A stretch of DNA of 64,000 nucleotides from Arthrobacter methylotrophus (GCF_039539965.1 NZ_BAABED010000001.1:868001-932000); one strand, 5' to 3'; positions 23,468 through 33,494 are shown, numbered from the stretch's first letter. Numbers and translations are program-made. The notes: generated from the sequence alone by a model not told the origin.

Positions 23468-24952
23468 CTACCGAAGCAGTTCGAAGGTGATTTGGCGGCT
23501 CGCGATGTCCGCGTCAAGCAGTTTCACGCGGACTTTCGTGCCGGACTCCATTTCGCCGTCGCAGCGGGCTGTTATCGCGGGCTCGGCAATTTGTACGACG
23601 CCGTACGGGCCGTGCGCGGATCCGTTGCCATTGCCGTTGCCATTTCCGTTGTTTTTGGCAGGCTTCGATCCGGAGATCACCAGGGCGTCGAACTCCTGGC
23701 CGATGTGGTTCATCACGAGTGCTGCCTCCACGGTGTCCAAGGCCAGGCGCTCGAGCTTGCCGGCAAGCTGATCAGACGACGCCATGATTGCTGGCAAGCT
23801 CGGCAGGGCGTCCCTCGCCCAACCGGGAATCTCGGTTCCGTTACTCAGTGCTTCGCAGATGACCAAGACGAAGCGATCGATCAGGCGGCGCAACGGCGCG
23901 GTCGCGTGGGCATACGGTGCGCCGATCGCCGACTGCAGGACACTGTCCGGTACCTCGCCATCGAAAGGCGTGTAGCCCGCGCCGCGGAAAAGCATCCCCG
24001 CGGAATGGAGGATGGCCAGCTGCCGGGGGTCCCTGGCATCGAGGGTCCGTAGATACTCGCCGTAGCTGATCCCGTCGCTCCAAGGTTTGCCGAGGGCACC
24101 GGTCTGCCGTTTGAAGTGGCGCAGGGAGCGCTCATCCGGAGCGGGCATGGTGCGCAGGATTCCCACTTTTCCGTCGAGCATCAGCCCGGCGGCGGCCATC
24201 CCGGTCATGAGGGAAATCTGGGCATTCCAGTCCTCCACCGGCAGCGAGGGGGCAGCGACGATCCTGTAGCCGCCGCCGTCGGGCAGTTGAACGATTTCCT
24301 GTTCCGGCATGTTAAGGCTTGCCCCGCCGCGGCGGCGTTCGAGTTCCACCCGCTTGAGGCCGACTTCCTTGAGGAGCCGGAGGACGGGATCAGCTGTCCC
24401 GGCGTCGATTTGTGCCTGGACGCCCTTGTAGTCGAGCTTGGCACGGCTGCGCACGCTTGCCCGGCGCACGGAGACCTTGTGGAATTCCGCCTCGGCGTCG
24501 AGCTCGAAGTCCCACACGAACGCGCCGCAGGTCTGGCCGGCGAGCAGGCTTCCGGCGTTCTCGCTGATGATCTCCGGGTGCAGCGGTATGCGGCCGTCCG
24601 GGGCATAGAACGTTTGTCCGCGGTGGCGGGTCTCGGCGTCGAGCGCCCCTCCCGGGGGCACAAAGGAGGGCACATCGGAGATGGCGTAGAGCACCCGGTA
24701 TCCATCCCTGGACCCTTCGATGAAGAGGGCTTGGTCAAGGTCCGTGGATGAGGCCGGGTCGATCGTGATGAACGGAACGTCCGTGAGGTCCTGCGTCGGC
24801 AGGGCGTGGCGGGAAACCGCCGCTTCGGCGTCGCGCATCGCGTCAGCGGGATAGCCTGCGGGCAGCTCGAGTTCCGTCCGAAGCGCGGCGAGCGCTTCCG
24901 CCAGCGTGTTCGACGTTTCACTGACATTCGGGGCTATCCGCTGATGTGACAC
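23468..24952 (-). CDS. RNB-domain ribonuclease (RNase II/R family)
   Basis: This is a 3'-5' exoribonuclease of the RNase II/R superfamily. The catalytic Asp cluster is in FITIDPASSTDLDQALFIE, followed by YAISDVPSFVPPGG and HRGQTFYAPDGRIPLHPE. LRRLIDRFV, near residue 375, is the second conserved block. A short C-terminal beta-rich segment follows (SGTKVRVKLLDADIASRQITFEL). The cold-shock domains of full RNase R are absent, so at 494 residues it is a compact form. The open frame continues 69 codons upstream, but that stretch overlaps thiE. GTG at 24952, with a TACCCT box seven bases ahead, is the better start. Confidence 0.88.
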   Translation of the reverse strand: MSHQRIAPNVSETSNTLAEALAALRTELELPAGYPADAMRDAEAAVSRHALPTQDLTDVPFITIDPASSTDLDQALFIEGSRDGYRVLYAISDVPSFVPPGGALDAETRHRGQTFYAPDGRIPLHPEIISENAGSLLAGQTCGAFVWDFELDAEAEFHKVSVRRASVRSRAKLDYKGVQAQIDAGTADPVLRLLKEVGLKRVELERRRGGASLNMPEQEIVQLPDGGGYRIVAAPSLPVEDWNAQISLMTGMAAAGLMLDGKVGILRTMPAPDERSLRHFKRQTGALGKPWSDGISYGEYLRTLDARDPRQLAILHSAGMLFRGAGYTPFDGEVPDSVLQSAIGAPYAHATAPLRRLIDRFVLVICEALSNGTEIPGWARDALPSLPAIMASSDQLAGKLERLALDTVEAALVMNHIGQEFDALVISGSKPAKNNGNGNGNGNGSAHGPYGVVQIAEPAITARCDGEMESGTKVRVKLLDADIASRQITFELLR

Positions 24953-24959
24953 GAAAGTC

Positions 24960-24965
24960 AGGGTA
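24960..24965 (-). promoter_or_regulatory. -10 box of the RNB gene (leaderless)
   Basis: TACCCT on the minus strand, seven bases before the GTG. It lies in the short gap after thiE and separates the two units. Confidence 0.45.
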
Positions 24966-24989
24966 GCGCCAAAATCTCCCGGAGTCTCG

Positions 24990-25679
24990 CTAGGCCGTCG
25001 CTGCATCGAGGGCAGCCAGGAGCGCCTGTGCAGCCGCCGTCGGATCGTCCGCCTCCGTGATGGCCCGCACGACCACGATGCGGCTGGCGCCCGCCCGCAC
25101 AACCTCTTCCACGTTGCCGAGATCGATGCCCCCGATCGCAAACCAAGGGAGCACAACACCGCCCACTGTCTCTTCGTCTGCCCTTTTCACGGCGTCCGCG
25201 GCGTACCGCACCAGATCGAGCCCGACGGCGGAGCGTCCCGGCTTGGTCGGCGTTGCCCAGACCGGACCGACGCAGAAGTAGTCCAGGCCGCTGCGCCCCG
25301 GCGACGCGGCGATCGCGGCGTCAATCTGCTCGGGCGTGTGGGTGGAGAGGCCGATGACGGTGGGGTCGTGGAGCAGCTTCCGGGCCGAGCGCAGCGGAAT
25401 GTCCTTCTGGCCGATATGGAACACGGGAGCGCCGGAGAGCGATGCCACATCCGCGCGGTCGTTCACTGCCCAGAGCCGCCCGTGGCGGTGTGCGACCGAG
25501 TGCAGGACCTCCAGGAGCTCCAGTTCCTCAGCCGCTTCAATGGTCTTGTCGCGCAGCTGGATGATATCCACGCCGCCTTCGAATGCGGCATCGACAAATT
25601 GCTCAAAGTCGCCTTGCTGCTTGCGGGCGTCGGTGCAGAGGTAGAGGCGGGCAGTGGTGTGGAGAGCGTGCTGGGTCAT
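24990..25679 (-). CDS. thiE: Thiamine-phosphate synthase
   Basis: ThiE joins HMP pyrophosphate and thiazole phosphate to make thiamine phosphate. The 229-residue TIM barrel has the family motifs IIQLRDK (pyrophosphate/Mg site), [29 protein letters not shown], and [15 protein letters not shown], followed by [28 protein letters not shown]. The ATG follows TACTCT by six bases with no ribosome binding site. It is transcribed away from the riboswitch-controlled thiOSG operon, so the riboswitch RNA does not cover it, although the two promoters lie within about 20 bases of each other. Confidence 0.92.
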   Translation of the reverse strand: MTQHALHTTARLYLCTDARKQQGDFEQFVDAAFEGGVDIIQLRDKTIEAAEELELLEVLHSVAHRHGRLWAVNDRADVASLSGAPVFHIGQKDIPLRSARKLLHDPTVIGLSTHTPEQIDAAIAASPGRSGLDYFCVGPVWATPTKPGRSAVGLDLVRYAADAVKRADEETVGGVVLPWFAIGGIDLGNVEEVVRAGASRIVVVRAITEADDPTAAAQALLAALDAATA

Positions 25680-25685
25680 GGAAAC

Positions 25686-25691
25686 AGAGTA
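25686..25691 (-). promoter_or_regulatory. -10 box of thiE (leaderless)
   Basis: TACTCT on the minus strand, six bases before the thiE ATG. It lies only eight bases from the opposite-strand -10 box of thiOSG. Confidence 0.5.
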
Positions 25692-25698
25692 GTTCCTC

Positions 25699-25704
25699 TA
25701 AACT
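25699..25704 (+). promoter_or_regulatory. -10 box of the thiOSG riboswitch transcript
   Basis: TAAACT, ending about seven bases before the first paired bases of the TPP riboswitch. Confidence 0.45.
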
Positions 25705-25711
25705 GGGTTAG

Positions 25712-25809
25712 TACCGCGGGAGCCGCGGCGGCAGTCACAATCGCCGCGCGGCTGAGAGGGCTTCAGCGCCGACCGCTTGACCTGATCCGGCTAGTACCGG
25801 CGTAGGGAA
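25712..25809 (+). ncRNA. TPP riboswitch (THI element)
   Basis: The conserved TPP-sensor elements occur in order: GCGGGAGCC, then GGCTGAGAGGGC (pyrimidine-sensing helix), GACCGCTTGACCTGATCCGG and TAGTACCGGCGTAGGGAAG (pyrophosphate-sensing helix and junction). The 3' strand ends in GGGAAGG, which also looks like the ribosome binding site of thiO. That suggests translational control: bound TPP would hide the site. The spacing to the thiO ATG is about seven bases. Confidence 0.93.
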
Positions 25810-25816
25810 GGACCCC

Positions 25817-27148
25817 ATGGACGAAGTAACCATTCAGCACGAACCCCTGCACGAGCATCTGCACGCGGACGTGGCGGTGATCGGGGGCGGGGTTATTGGC
25901 CTCGGCATCGCATGGGAAGCCCGCAGATCCGGCCGCTCCGTGGTTCTGATCGACCCGGCACCGGCCAGCGGTGCTACCTTCGCGGCGGCGGGTATGTTGG
26001 CGCCCGTCAGCGAACTGCACTACCAGGAGGAAGACCTCCTGGAACTCATGCTCGAATCGGCGGCGTTGTGGCCGAACTTCGAACGCGGGTTGTCCGGATC
26101 ACCCGACGGAACCGCCTGGAATCGAACGGGATACCGTACGACGCCGACCCTCGCCGTCGGCGCGGACGCAGCAGACCGGCGGGCGCTCGCCGACCTCCGC
26201 GACGTCCAGTTGGCCAACGGCCTCGTGGTGGAATCTGTGCCGTTGCGTGAGGCCCGGGAGCGTGAGCCCCTCCTGAGTCCGCAGATTTCCTGTGCCTTCG
26301 ACATTCCCGGTGACCACCAAGTGGATCCCCGAAAATTTGCCGCGGCGATTCTTGTCGCGTTGGCAGACCACCAGCCCGGCGACTCCAGCTGGATTTCGGG
26401 AGCCGAGGATGGCTTTGCGCTCCGCGACAAAGCGGCGAGCCTCCTGTGGGAGAACGGCCGAGTTGCCGGGGCCGAGCTCGATTCAGGCACCAGCGTGATC
26501 GCCAACGAGACTGTGGTTGCCAACGGACTGGGTGCTGCCCGGCTGAACGGCTTGCCGCCTGGCTTGTCCCTCCCGCTACGGCCCGTGTATGGCGACATCT
26601 TGAGGCTCCGGGTCCCGGAACACCTCCGGCCCCTCGTCACCGCCACGGTCCGCGGAATGGTGCGCGGAGTGCCCGTGTACATCGTCCCGCGTGATGACGG
26701 GACGATTGTGATCGGCGCGACGCAACGCGAGGACGGTCTGTCGGCGTCGGGAGCGTCGGCCGATCCGGTGTCGGCGGGCGGGGTGTACCAGTTGCTCCGC
26801 GACGCCCAGGTGCTGGTGCCGGCCGTAGCTGAACTGGAACTCCTGGAAGCAACTGCGCGTGCCCGTCCGGGCACGCCGGACAACGCGCCGCTGCTGGGCC
26901 GTGTAAAAGGTACCGAAAATGAAGGAGCCGTGCCCGGCCTCATCGTAGCCAGCGGTTTTTTCCGCCACGGTGTGCTCCTCACTCCGGCAGCGGCAAAAAT
27001 CTGCATCGGGCTCATGGACGGTTCCGCCGATCCGCGCTGGAATAAGTTCCGGCCGGACCGCTTCTCCCGCCCACTCCCAGCAGCCGGCGCCGCAAGAAGC
27101 GGCCCGCAAGCCGTCACCCCACACCTCCATCCGAAGGACCACGCATGA
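25817..27148 (+). CDS. thiO: Glycine oxidase ThiO
   Basis: ThiO oxidises glycine to dehydroglycine, which ThiG uses to build the thiazole. The 443-residue FAD enzyme of the DAO family starts with a dinucleotide fold (DVAVIGGGVIGLGIAWEARRSGRSVVLID), then GATFAAAGMLAPVSELHY and, near the C-terminus, TARARPGTPDNAPLLG and VASGFFRHGVLLTPAAA. A Pro/Ala-rich tail of about 40 residues extends beyond the usual end. It is the first gene of the riboswitch-controlled operon, and its stop overlaps the thiS start as ATGA. Confidence 0.92.
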   Translation: MDEVTIQHEPLHEHLHADVAVIGGGVIGLGIAWEARRSGRSVVLIDPAPASGATFAAAGMLAPVSELHYQEEDLLELMLESAALWPNFERGLSGSPDGTAWNRTGYRTTPTLAVGADAADRRALADLRDVQLANGLVVESVPLREAREREPLLSPQISCAFDIPGDHQVDPRKFAAAILVALADHQPGDSSWISGAEDGFALRDKAASLLWENGRVAGAELDSGTSVIANETVVANGLGAARLNGLPPGLSLPLRPVYGDILRLRVPEHLRPLVTATVRGMVRGVPVYIVPRDDGTIVIGATQREDGLSASGASADPVSAGGVYQLLRDAQVLVPAVAELELLEATARARPGTPDNAPLLGRVKGTENEGAVPGLIVASGFFRHGVLLTPAAAKICIGLMDGSADPRWNKFRPDRFSRPLPAAGAARSGPQAVTPHLHPKDHA

Positions 27149-27381
27149 ACATCACCTTGAATGGCGCAGCCCACACGCTGAGCGACGACGCCTCCGTGAC
27201 CACTCTCGTTCGCCACATCACCGGAAGGGTGGTGGATGCCAATGGCCAGGCGGCTGACGGACGCAAGATCGGCGTCGCCGTGGCACGCAATTCCGAAGTG
27301 GTGCCGCGCAGCCAATGGGCTGCCACCGCGCTCGCAGAGGGCGACGAACTCGAAATAGTTACTGCAGTACAGGGAGGCTGA
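27145..27381 (+). CDS. thiS: Sulfur carrier protein ThiS
   Basis: The 78-residue ubiquitin-like protein ends in Gly-Gly (EIVTAVQGG), the tail that is adenylated and turned into a thiocarboxylate to donate sulfur to thiazole synthesis. An N-terminal beta-grasp core starts NITLNGAAHTL. It overlaps thiO and lies three bases before thiG. No thiF is present in the cluster, so activation must come from another E1-like enzyme; moeZ at 34977 is a candidate. Confidence 0.9.
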   Translation: MNITLNGAAHTLSDDASVTTLVRHITGRVVDANGQAADGRKIGVAVARNSEVVPRSQWAATALAEGDELEIVTAVQGG

Positions 27382-28191
<810 letters not shown>

Positions 28192-28250
28192 CGGTTACAC
28201 CGGCCGCTCGGGCGATCCTCCAAAGATTCCACGGCTACGAAGGAGTTCCC

Positions 28251-28916
28251 ATGGCGGGCAAGGATGACATTCTCACCAGGCCCGCCATCGATGGCGCTCT
28301 GGCGGAGCTGCCGGACTGGCGGTACCGCCTGGGCGGTCTGGTCACCGTCTACAAATGCCCGACGTCGGCTGCCGCGCTGGAGCTGATCGCCGCCGTCGGG
28401 CGCATCGCCGAACAGCAGAACCATCACCCGGACCTGGACTGGCGTTACAACAGGGTGTTCGTCCGCTACACCTCACACGATGCCGGGAGCGAGGTGACCC
28501 AGCGAGACGTCCGCGCGGCAAGCGAAGCCGCCCAAGCAGCAGCCGAAGCCGGGGCAGTAGCCGAACCCGGACTCTACCGGACGGTTGAAGTCGGAATCGA
28601 CACCACGGATCCAGAAGAGATTTCGGACGTCTGGAGGGTGGCGCTTGGCTACCGCAAAGGCCGCTCCGGAGACCTCGAAGATCCGTACGGTCGGGGGCCC
28701 AACGTGTGGTTCCAAGCAACGGAAACACCCAATCCGAACCGTATCCACCTGGATGTGCACCGCAGCCAGGCTGAATCGGAACCCACTATTGAGAAGACGG
28801 CGGCAACCGGCGCGTTAATGGACCGTGACCACGCACCCAAATGGGTGGTGGTCACGGATTCCCAAGGAAACAGGTTATGCCTCTGCACCGAAGCAGGTCA
28901 CGAGCCGAATCTGTAG
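28251..28916 (+). CDS. Pterin-4a-carbinolamine dehydratase fused to a VOC/glyoxalase-like domain
   Basis: Residues 1-85 are a PCD/DCoH domain: WRYRLGGLVTVYKCPTSAAALELIAAV and the hallmark EQQNHHPDLDWRYNRVFVRYTSHDAG, where the HH pair is the active site for dehydration of 4a-hydroxytetrahydropterin. Residues 105-221 form a glyoxalase-like VOC domain (TVEVGIDTTDPEEISDVWRVALGY ... PNRIHLDVHRSQAE ... WVVVTDSQGNRLCLC). No aromatic amino-acid hydroxylase lies nearby to supply the usual substrate. A good GAAGGAG ribosome binding site precedes the ATG. The gene is 59 bases after thiG and may be read from the thi transcript. The combined function is unknown. Confidence 0.85.
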   Translation: MAGKDDILTRPAIDGALAELPDWRYRLGGLVTVYKCPTSAAALELIAAVGRIAEQQNHHPDLDWRYNRVFVRYTSHDAGSEVTQRDVRAASEAAQAAAEAGAVAEPGLYRTVEVGIDTTDPEEISDVWRVALGYRKGRSGDLEDPYGRGPNVWFQATETPNPNRIHLDVHRSQAESEPTIEKTAATGALMDRDHAPKWVVVTDSQGNRLCLCTEAGHEPNL

Positions 28917-29068
28917 TTAAAAGCCGAAGCGCCGGCGGTGTCCAGGACACTCAAATGTGTCGGTGACAAGCAAGCGGGCTGGTGACGCCCGGATGTGAGT
29001 GTCACCGGCCTGTTTGCGCTGCGGTGGTTTGTTTGCGTGTCGAGAGCTGGTTTGCGTGGCGCCGGGGG

Positions 29069-29845
29069 TCAGAGTACGCGGCTGAGGAATTCTTTGGTGC
29101 GTGCGTGTTGGGGGTTTGTGATGATTTCGCGGGGGTCGCCGGTTTCCACGACGATGCCTCCGTCCATGAAGGTCAGGGTGTCGCCGACTTCGCGGGCGAA
29201 GCCGATTTCGTGGGTGACCACGATCATGGTCATGCCGGATTTGGCGAGGTCTTTCATGACGTTGAGTACGTCGCCGACGAGTTCGGGGTCCAGGGCTGAG
29301 GTGGGTTCGTCGAAGAGCATGAGTTCGGGTTCCATGGCCAGGGCGCGGGCGATCGCGACGCGTTGTTGTTGGCCGCCGGAGAGTTGTCCGGGGTAGTGGT
29401 TGGCGCGGTCTGCCAGGCCTACCCGGTCCAGGAGTTCGAGGGCGTCTTTCTTGGCGGCACCCTTGGCTTTGCCCTTGACTTGTATTGGTGCTTCCATGAC
29501 GTTGTAGAGGGCGGTTTTGTGGGGGAATAGGTTGAAGCGTTGGAAGACCATGCCGATTTCCCGGCGTTGGGCGGAGATTTCCTTGGTTTTCAGGTCGTGG
29601 AGGCGGCCGTTGACTTCGCGGTAGCCGATGAGTTGCTCGCCGACGGAGATGCGTCCTGCGCTGATGGTTTCCAGGAGGTTCACGCAGCGGAGCATGGTGG
29701 ATTTGCCTGATCCCGAGGGGCCGATGACAACGGAGACTTCGCCTTGGTTGACGGTCAGGTCGATGCCGCGGAGGACGTGGTGGGGGCCGAAGTATTTGTG
29801 GAGGCCTTCGATGCGTACCAGTGGTTTCTGGGTGGTGCTCGTCAT
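29069..29845 (-). CDS. Polar amino-acid ABC transporter ATP-binding protein
   Basis: This 258-residue ATPase of the HisP/GlnQ type has Walker [13 protein letters not shown] signature [15 protein letters not shown], Walker [13 protein letters not shown] and the switch His in VVTHEIGFA. The frame is open for 300 codons further upstream, but that extension only shadows the permease gene in another frame. ATG at 29845 overlaps the permease stop as ATGA and begins a normal ATPase N-terminus. It is the last gene of a three-gene importer operon. The substrate is not known; the closest pattern is polar or basic amino acids. Confidence 0.9.
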   Translation of the reverse strand: MTSTTQKPLVRIEGLHKYFGPHHVLRGIDLTVNQGEVSVVIGPSGSGKSTMLRCVNLLETISAGRISVGEQLIGYREVNGRLHDLKTKEISAQRREIGMVFQRFNLFPHKTALYNVMEAPIQVKGKAKGAAKKDALELLDRVGLADRANHYPGQLSGGQQQRVAIARALAMEPELMLFDEPTSALDPELVGDVLNVMKDLAKSGMTMIVVTHEIGFAREVGDTLTFMDGGIVVETGDPREIITNPQHARTKEFLSRVL

Positions 29846-30852
29846 TTTGTCTCGTCCTCGGGGAAGTCCATCCGCAAGGACGGTTCTGCTTCGGCGCTGG
29901 GTGCCACTGCCGCGGAGGCCTTCGCGGCTGCGGGGTTGATGAGGGCCGGGGCGAGGTTGGTGTCCACGCCCTTGCCGTAGTAGGCCTCGATGTAGTGTTG
30001 GCCGACCATCAGCAGGCTGGTGATGACCAGGTACCAGATGGCTGCCACGATCAGCAGCGGCACCGGGAGATAGATCCGGTTGGCCAGGGCGTTGGTGGCG
30101 AAGGTCAGGTCCAGGGTGAAGGGGACGGCCAGGACCAGGGAGGTGGTTTTGAGCATGCCGATGGTTTCGTTGCCGGTGGGCGGGACGATGATGCGCATTG
30201 CCTGGGGCAGGATGATCCGCCACATGATTTTGCCTTTGCCCATGCCCAGGGCTTCGGCTGCTTCGGTTTGTCCCTTGTCCACGGATTTCAGGCCGGCCCG
30301 GAAGATTTCGGCGAGGTATGCGGATTCGTTGAGGCCAAGTCCCAGAATGGCCGCTACCAGTGCGGTGATGACGGTGCTGGTGTCCATGCTGAACAGCTCG
30401 GGGCCGAACGGGATTCCTGCGCTGATTTTGGGGTAGAGGACGGCGATCAGGCCCCAGAAGACCAGCTGTGTGTATACCGGGGTGCCGCGGAAGAACCAGA
30501 CCCAGGCCCAGCTCGTGTAGCGCAGTACCGGGTTGTCGGATTGGCGCATGACGGCCAGGAGGATGGCCAGGACGATCGCCAGGACCATCGAGGCTACCGT
30601 GAGAAGCAGGGTCCAGCCGACGCCCTGGACGACTTTCACGTCCAGGATGTAGGTCCCCACCACGTCCCAACGGAAGTTGTGGTTGGTGATCACGCTTTGC
30701 ACCATCAGCACGAGGATGCCAACGATGATGACCGCGCTGATCCACCGGCCGGGATGCCTGACCGGCACCGCATCATTCAATACCGGTGCTACGCGGCCTT
30801 GCCCACTCGGCAAGCGCTCGAGGGTGCTCACGTTCGTGTCGATACGACTCAA
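29842..30852 (-). CDS. Polar amino-acid ABC transporter permease
   Basis: The single permease of this system probably acts as a homodimer. After a 60-residue cytoplasmic N-terminus, the protein has a first helix ([18 protein letters not shown]), then the BPD_transp_1 core with [19 protein letters not shown] and the EAA loop [24 protein letters not shown] soluble Ala/Pro-rich tail of about 50 residues ends the protein. The open frame begins at 30909, but TTG at 30852 overlaps the binding-protein stop as TTGA, which fits coupling. This gives 336 residues. Confidence 0.86.
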   Translation of the reverse strand: MSRIDTNVSTLERLPSGQGRVAPVLNDAVPVRHPGRWISAVIIVGILVLMVQSVITNHNFRWDVVGTYILDVKVVQGVGWTLLLTVASMVLAIVLAILLAVMRQSDNPVLRYTSWAWVWFFRGTPVYTQLVFWGLIAVLYPKISAGIPFGPELFSMDTSTVITALVAAILGLGLNESAYLAEIFRAGLKSVDKGQTEAAEALGMGKGKIMWRIILPQAMRIIVPPTGNETIGMLKTTSLVLAVPFTLDLTFATNALANRIYLPVPLLIVAAIWYLVITSLLMVGQHYIEAYYGKGVDTNLAPALINPAAAKASAAVAPSAEAEPSLRMDFPEDETK

Positions 30853-31787
30853 CTTGATACCGCCGGGTTGAGCTCGGACTTGGTGATGGCTCCGTCTGTG
30901 TTGTTCCACGACTTGAGGATCTTGGCATAGGTTCCGTCGGCGATGAGATTGTTCACCACTTTGGTCATGAGCTCGGCTAGTGCAGTGTCGTTCTTCGCCA
31001 CCGTGATGCCTTGGGGAGCGGCGTCGTAAACGTCACCGAGCCTCTCGAGCTGGCCGTTGGTCTGAGAGAGGGCATAACCGATGATGGGGGAGTCGGCGCT
31101 CATCGCGTCAATGCCGCCGTTGACCAGACGCGTGGTGACGTCGGCCTGGTTCTTCAAAGTGACAATGTTGATGGCCGGCTTCCCGGCATCGGTGCACGCC
31201 TTTGAGCGGCCGGAGGCATCCGGATCTTCCTCAACCGTCCCGGTCTGCACGCCCACAGTCTTGCCGCAGAGGTCATTCAAATCGATGTTCTTCGGGTTTC
31301 CCTTCTGCACGGCCCATAGGACACCGGCGTTGAAGTAGCTGACCATGTTCACGGCTTTCAGGCGTTCGTGATTGACAGTGAACGAGGACATGCCCAGGTC
31401 AAATTTTGGGCCTAAAGACGGCAAGATGCTCGCGAACTCTGCCGTCCGCACTTGGACCTGCAGGCCCAGTTTCGCGGCGATCGCCTTGGCAATGTCGACG
31501 TCGTAACCAAGGGCAGTCTGGCCGTCGGTTCCCAGGAACTCCGCCGGCGCGTAGCTCGTGTCCGAGCCGACCATAAGCGTGCCCTTGGACTTGATGGCCG
31601 CGGGAACCAATGCTGCCAGCGTGTCGTCTTTGGTGATGGTGGTGGGGTCGAAACTCGCATTCGCGCTGCCGGAGAGTGTGGAACCTGACGTGCTCGCCTC
31701 CGACGCGTTGGTGCAGGAAGTGAGGGCTAATGCGGCCACGAGGCCCAGGGTGGGAAAAATGAGCGGTGGTCGGGGAGCGAGCGGCAT
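30849..31787 (-). CDS. Polar amino-acid ABC transporter substrate-binding lipoprotein
   Basis: The 312-residue family 3 binding protein carries a lipoprotein signal (IFPTLGLVAALALTSC; lipobox LTSC, Cys near residue 25). The body has SBP_bac_3 phrases: GTLMVGSDTSYAPAEFLG, ALGYDVDIAKAIAAKLGL, FDLGMSSFTVNHERLKAVNMVSYF. It is first in the operon with an AAGGAA ribosome binding site. The upstream neighbour on the same strand is a PYROXD2-like oxidoreductase 111 bases away, which might share a regulator but probably not a transcript. Confidence 0.88.
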   Translation of the reverse strand: MPLAPRPPLIFPTLGLVAALALTSCTNASEASTSGSTLSGSANASFDPTTITKDDTLAALVPAAIKSKGTLMVGSDTSYAPAEFLGTDGQTALGYDVDIAKAIAAKLGLQVQVRTAEFASILPSLGPKFDLGMSSFTVNHERLKAVNMVSYFNAGVLWAVQKGNPKNIDLNDLCGKTVGVQTGTVEEDPDASGRSKACTDAGKPAINIVTLKNQADVTTRLVNGGIDAMSADSPIIGYALSQTNGQLERLGDVYDAAPQGITVAKNDTALAELMTKVVNNLIADGTYAKILKSWNNTDGAITKSELNPAVSS

Positions 31788-31898
31788 CGTTGAAGTTCCT
31801 TAGATTCGAATGACTGAATGGAGGATCTGGCTGTTGTGCGCCCTGAGCGGTTCGGACGAATTCGGGGGACCTGTTGCGTCGTGTTTTTCAGATGGTGC

Positions 31899-33482
31899 CT
31901 ATTTATCGGCGAGGTCTTCCAGGACTGCCATTGCAGCGTTGTGGCCGCCGAGTCCACTGACTCCGCCGCCCCGTCTGGCACCGGCACCACAGAGAAGAAT
32001 CCGGGGGTTGCCGGTATTGACCCCCCACCGTTCGGCTGCGGTATTGCGCGGGGCGTCATCCTCAAGGAACGGCCACTGCAGAGGTCCGTGGAAGATGTTG
32101 CCGCCTGGCATGTTGAGAGCGTGTTCAAGGTCCAATGTGGTCTTGGATTCAATGCATGGCTTTCCCGTGGCGTCTTTGAGGATAAGGTCCTCGATCGGCT
32201 CGGCAAGGACCGAATTTAGGGATGCAAGCACGGCAGCCTGGAGCTGGCCTCGGCGGGCATCGTTGTTTTCTTCGTTGAGCCAACGGTCAGGGGCGTGCAG
32301 CCCGAACACGGTGAGTGTCTGGGCTCCGACAGCGACGAGTTCAGGCGAGAGGATGCTTTGGTCCGTCAGGGAATGACAGTAGATCTCGCAAGGCAGCGGG
32401 CCTGGGATGGCCCCTTGGACGGCTTCGTGGAAGGCGCTCTCAAGCCTGCCGTAACCCTCGTTGATGTGGAATGTTCCTCCGAATGCTGCCTCGGGAGGTA
32501 CTGATTCGTCTTGGAGTTTTGGGAGCCGGCTGAGCAGCAGGTTGACTTTGATTTGGGCGCCTTCGGGCCGGGCGATTTCCTCAGTGTTGTCCCCGTTTAA
32601 CAGCTCGCGGAGCACCCAAGGGGCCACGTTGGCCAAGATGCGCCGACCTTTGACCGCATGTTCCTCATGTTGCAGGCGATAGTGAACATTGCCGTCGGCA
32701 GAAATTGAGGTGACCTCGGCTCCCGTGACGAGGTGCGCCCCGGCTTCCCTGGCGGCCCGCTCCAGTTCGCGGGAAACGACTCCCATTCCGCCGATCGGAA
32801 TGTCCCAGTCACCTGTTTCATTTCCGATGACGTGGTAGAGGAAACAGCGGTTGGCCTCCAAAGACGGATCGTCCAATGACGTGAACGTCCCGATCAGTGC
32901 ATCGGTCGCTACGACGCCGCGCACGAGGTCGTTCTCAAATCGTCGGACAATGGCTTGGCCGAGCGGCTTTTCGATGAGTTCTTCCCACAGGGCGTCGTCG
33001 TCGAGCAATTTCCGGGCTTCTGAGCGGGTCGGCAGCGGCCCGCAGACCGTCGGGAAAAGTGCTCGAGCCAGACGTTCGGTGTCTGCGTTGAAGTCCCGCA
33101 TGGCCTCGAAATCTGTGTCGGATCCGCCACCAACACGGACAAAAGATCTGCGGGTGGCAGCTTCATCGCCATTGTCGATGAGTAGCCCCCCGGTGGTATC
33201 ACCGGGGATGGGGGTGTAGGAGGAGTAGCGTCGGCGGGCAAGCTCGATATCCAGCCCCAGCTCGTCGATGATCTGTTTCGGGAGAAGGCTGACGAGATAC
33301 GAGTACCGCGACAGGCGGGCATCGACTCCCTGGAAGGCCGCGGCCGAAACTGCGGCGCCCCCAAGATGGTCTTCGCGCTCGAGCAGCAGCACGCTTTTGC
33401 CCGCGCGCGCCAGATAAGCCCCTGCAGTGAGACCGTTGTGGCCTCCGCCAACAATTACCACGTCGTAAAAAGATTTGATCAT
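31899..33482 (-). CDS. NAD(P)/FAD-dependent oxidoreductase (PYROXD2/phytoene-dehydrogenase-like)
   Basis: The 527 residues begin with an FAD-binding Rossmann motif (YDVVIVGGGHNGLTAGAYLARAGKSVLLLE) followed by GGAAVSA, and end with the C-terminal FAD motif GVNTGNPRILLCGAGARRGGGVSGLGGHNAAMA. This pattern groups it with PYROXD2-like and CrtI-like amine-oxidase-fold flavoproteins. No carotenoid genes are nearby, so a carotenoid desaturase is unlikely; the true substrate is unknown. A TACCGT box six bases before the ATG suggests a leaderless message. It is followed by the amino-acid ABC operon. Confidence 0.82.
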   Translation of the reverse strand: MIKSFYDVVIVGGGHNGLTAGAYLARAGKSVLLLEREDHLGGAAVSAAAFQGVDARLSRYSYLVSLLPKQIIDELGLDIELARRRYSSYTPIPGDTTGGLLIDNGDEAATRRSFVRVGGGSDTDFEAMRDFNADTERLARALFPTVCGPLPTRSEARKLLDDDALWEELIEKPLGQAIVRRFENDLVRGVVATDALIGTFTSLDDPSLEANRCFLYHVIGNETGDWDIPIGGMGVVSRELERAAREAGAHLVTGAEVTSISADGNVHYRLQHEEHAVKGRRILANVAPWVLRELLNGDNTEEIARPEGAQIKVNLLLSRLPKLQDESVPPEAAFGGTFHINEGYGRLESAFHEAVQGAIPGPLPCEIYCHSLTDQSILSPELVAVGAQTLTVFGLHAPDRWLNEENNDARRGQLQAAVLASLNSVLAEPIEDLILKDATGKPCIESKTTLDLEHALNMPGGNIFHGPLQWPFLEDDAPRNTAAERWGVNTGNPRILLCGAGARRGGGVSGLGGHNAAMAVLEDLADK

Positions 33483-33488
33483 GGCGAA

Positions 33489-33494
33489 ACGGTA
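33489..33494 (-). promoter_or_regulatory. -10 box of the PYROXD2-like gene (leaderless)
   Basis: TACCGT on the minus strand, six bases before the ATG. A second box (TATGAT at 33577-33582) could give a longer leader. Confidence 0.45.

Noticed and set aside
24953..25159. 69 extra codons at the N-terminus of the RNB ribonuclease
   Set aside because: They overlap thiE on the same strand and read as a low-complexity Arg/Ser frame. The GTG at 24952 has a promoter box at the correct distance.
28940..29040. Terminator or operator after the PCD-VOC gene (CGGTGACA/TGTCACCG)
   Set aside because: The 8-bp arms are separated by about 30 bases and there is no T run; the pairing is too weak to call.
29846..30745. 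A 300-codon open extension upstream of the second-system ATPase gene
   Set aside because: It lies wholly inside the permease gene in another frame, is rich in Arg, Pro and His, and matches no family. The ATPase starts at the ATGA overlap.
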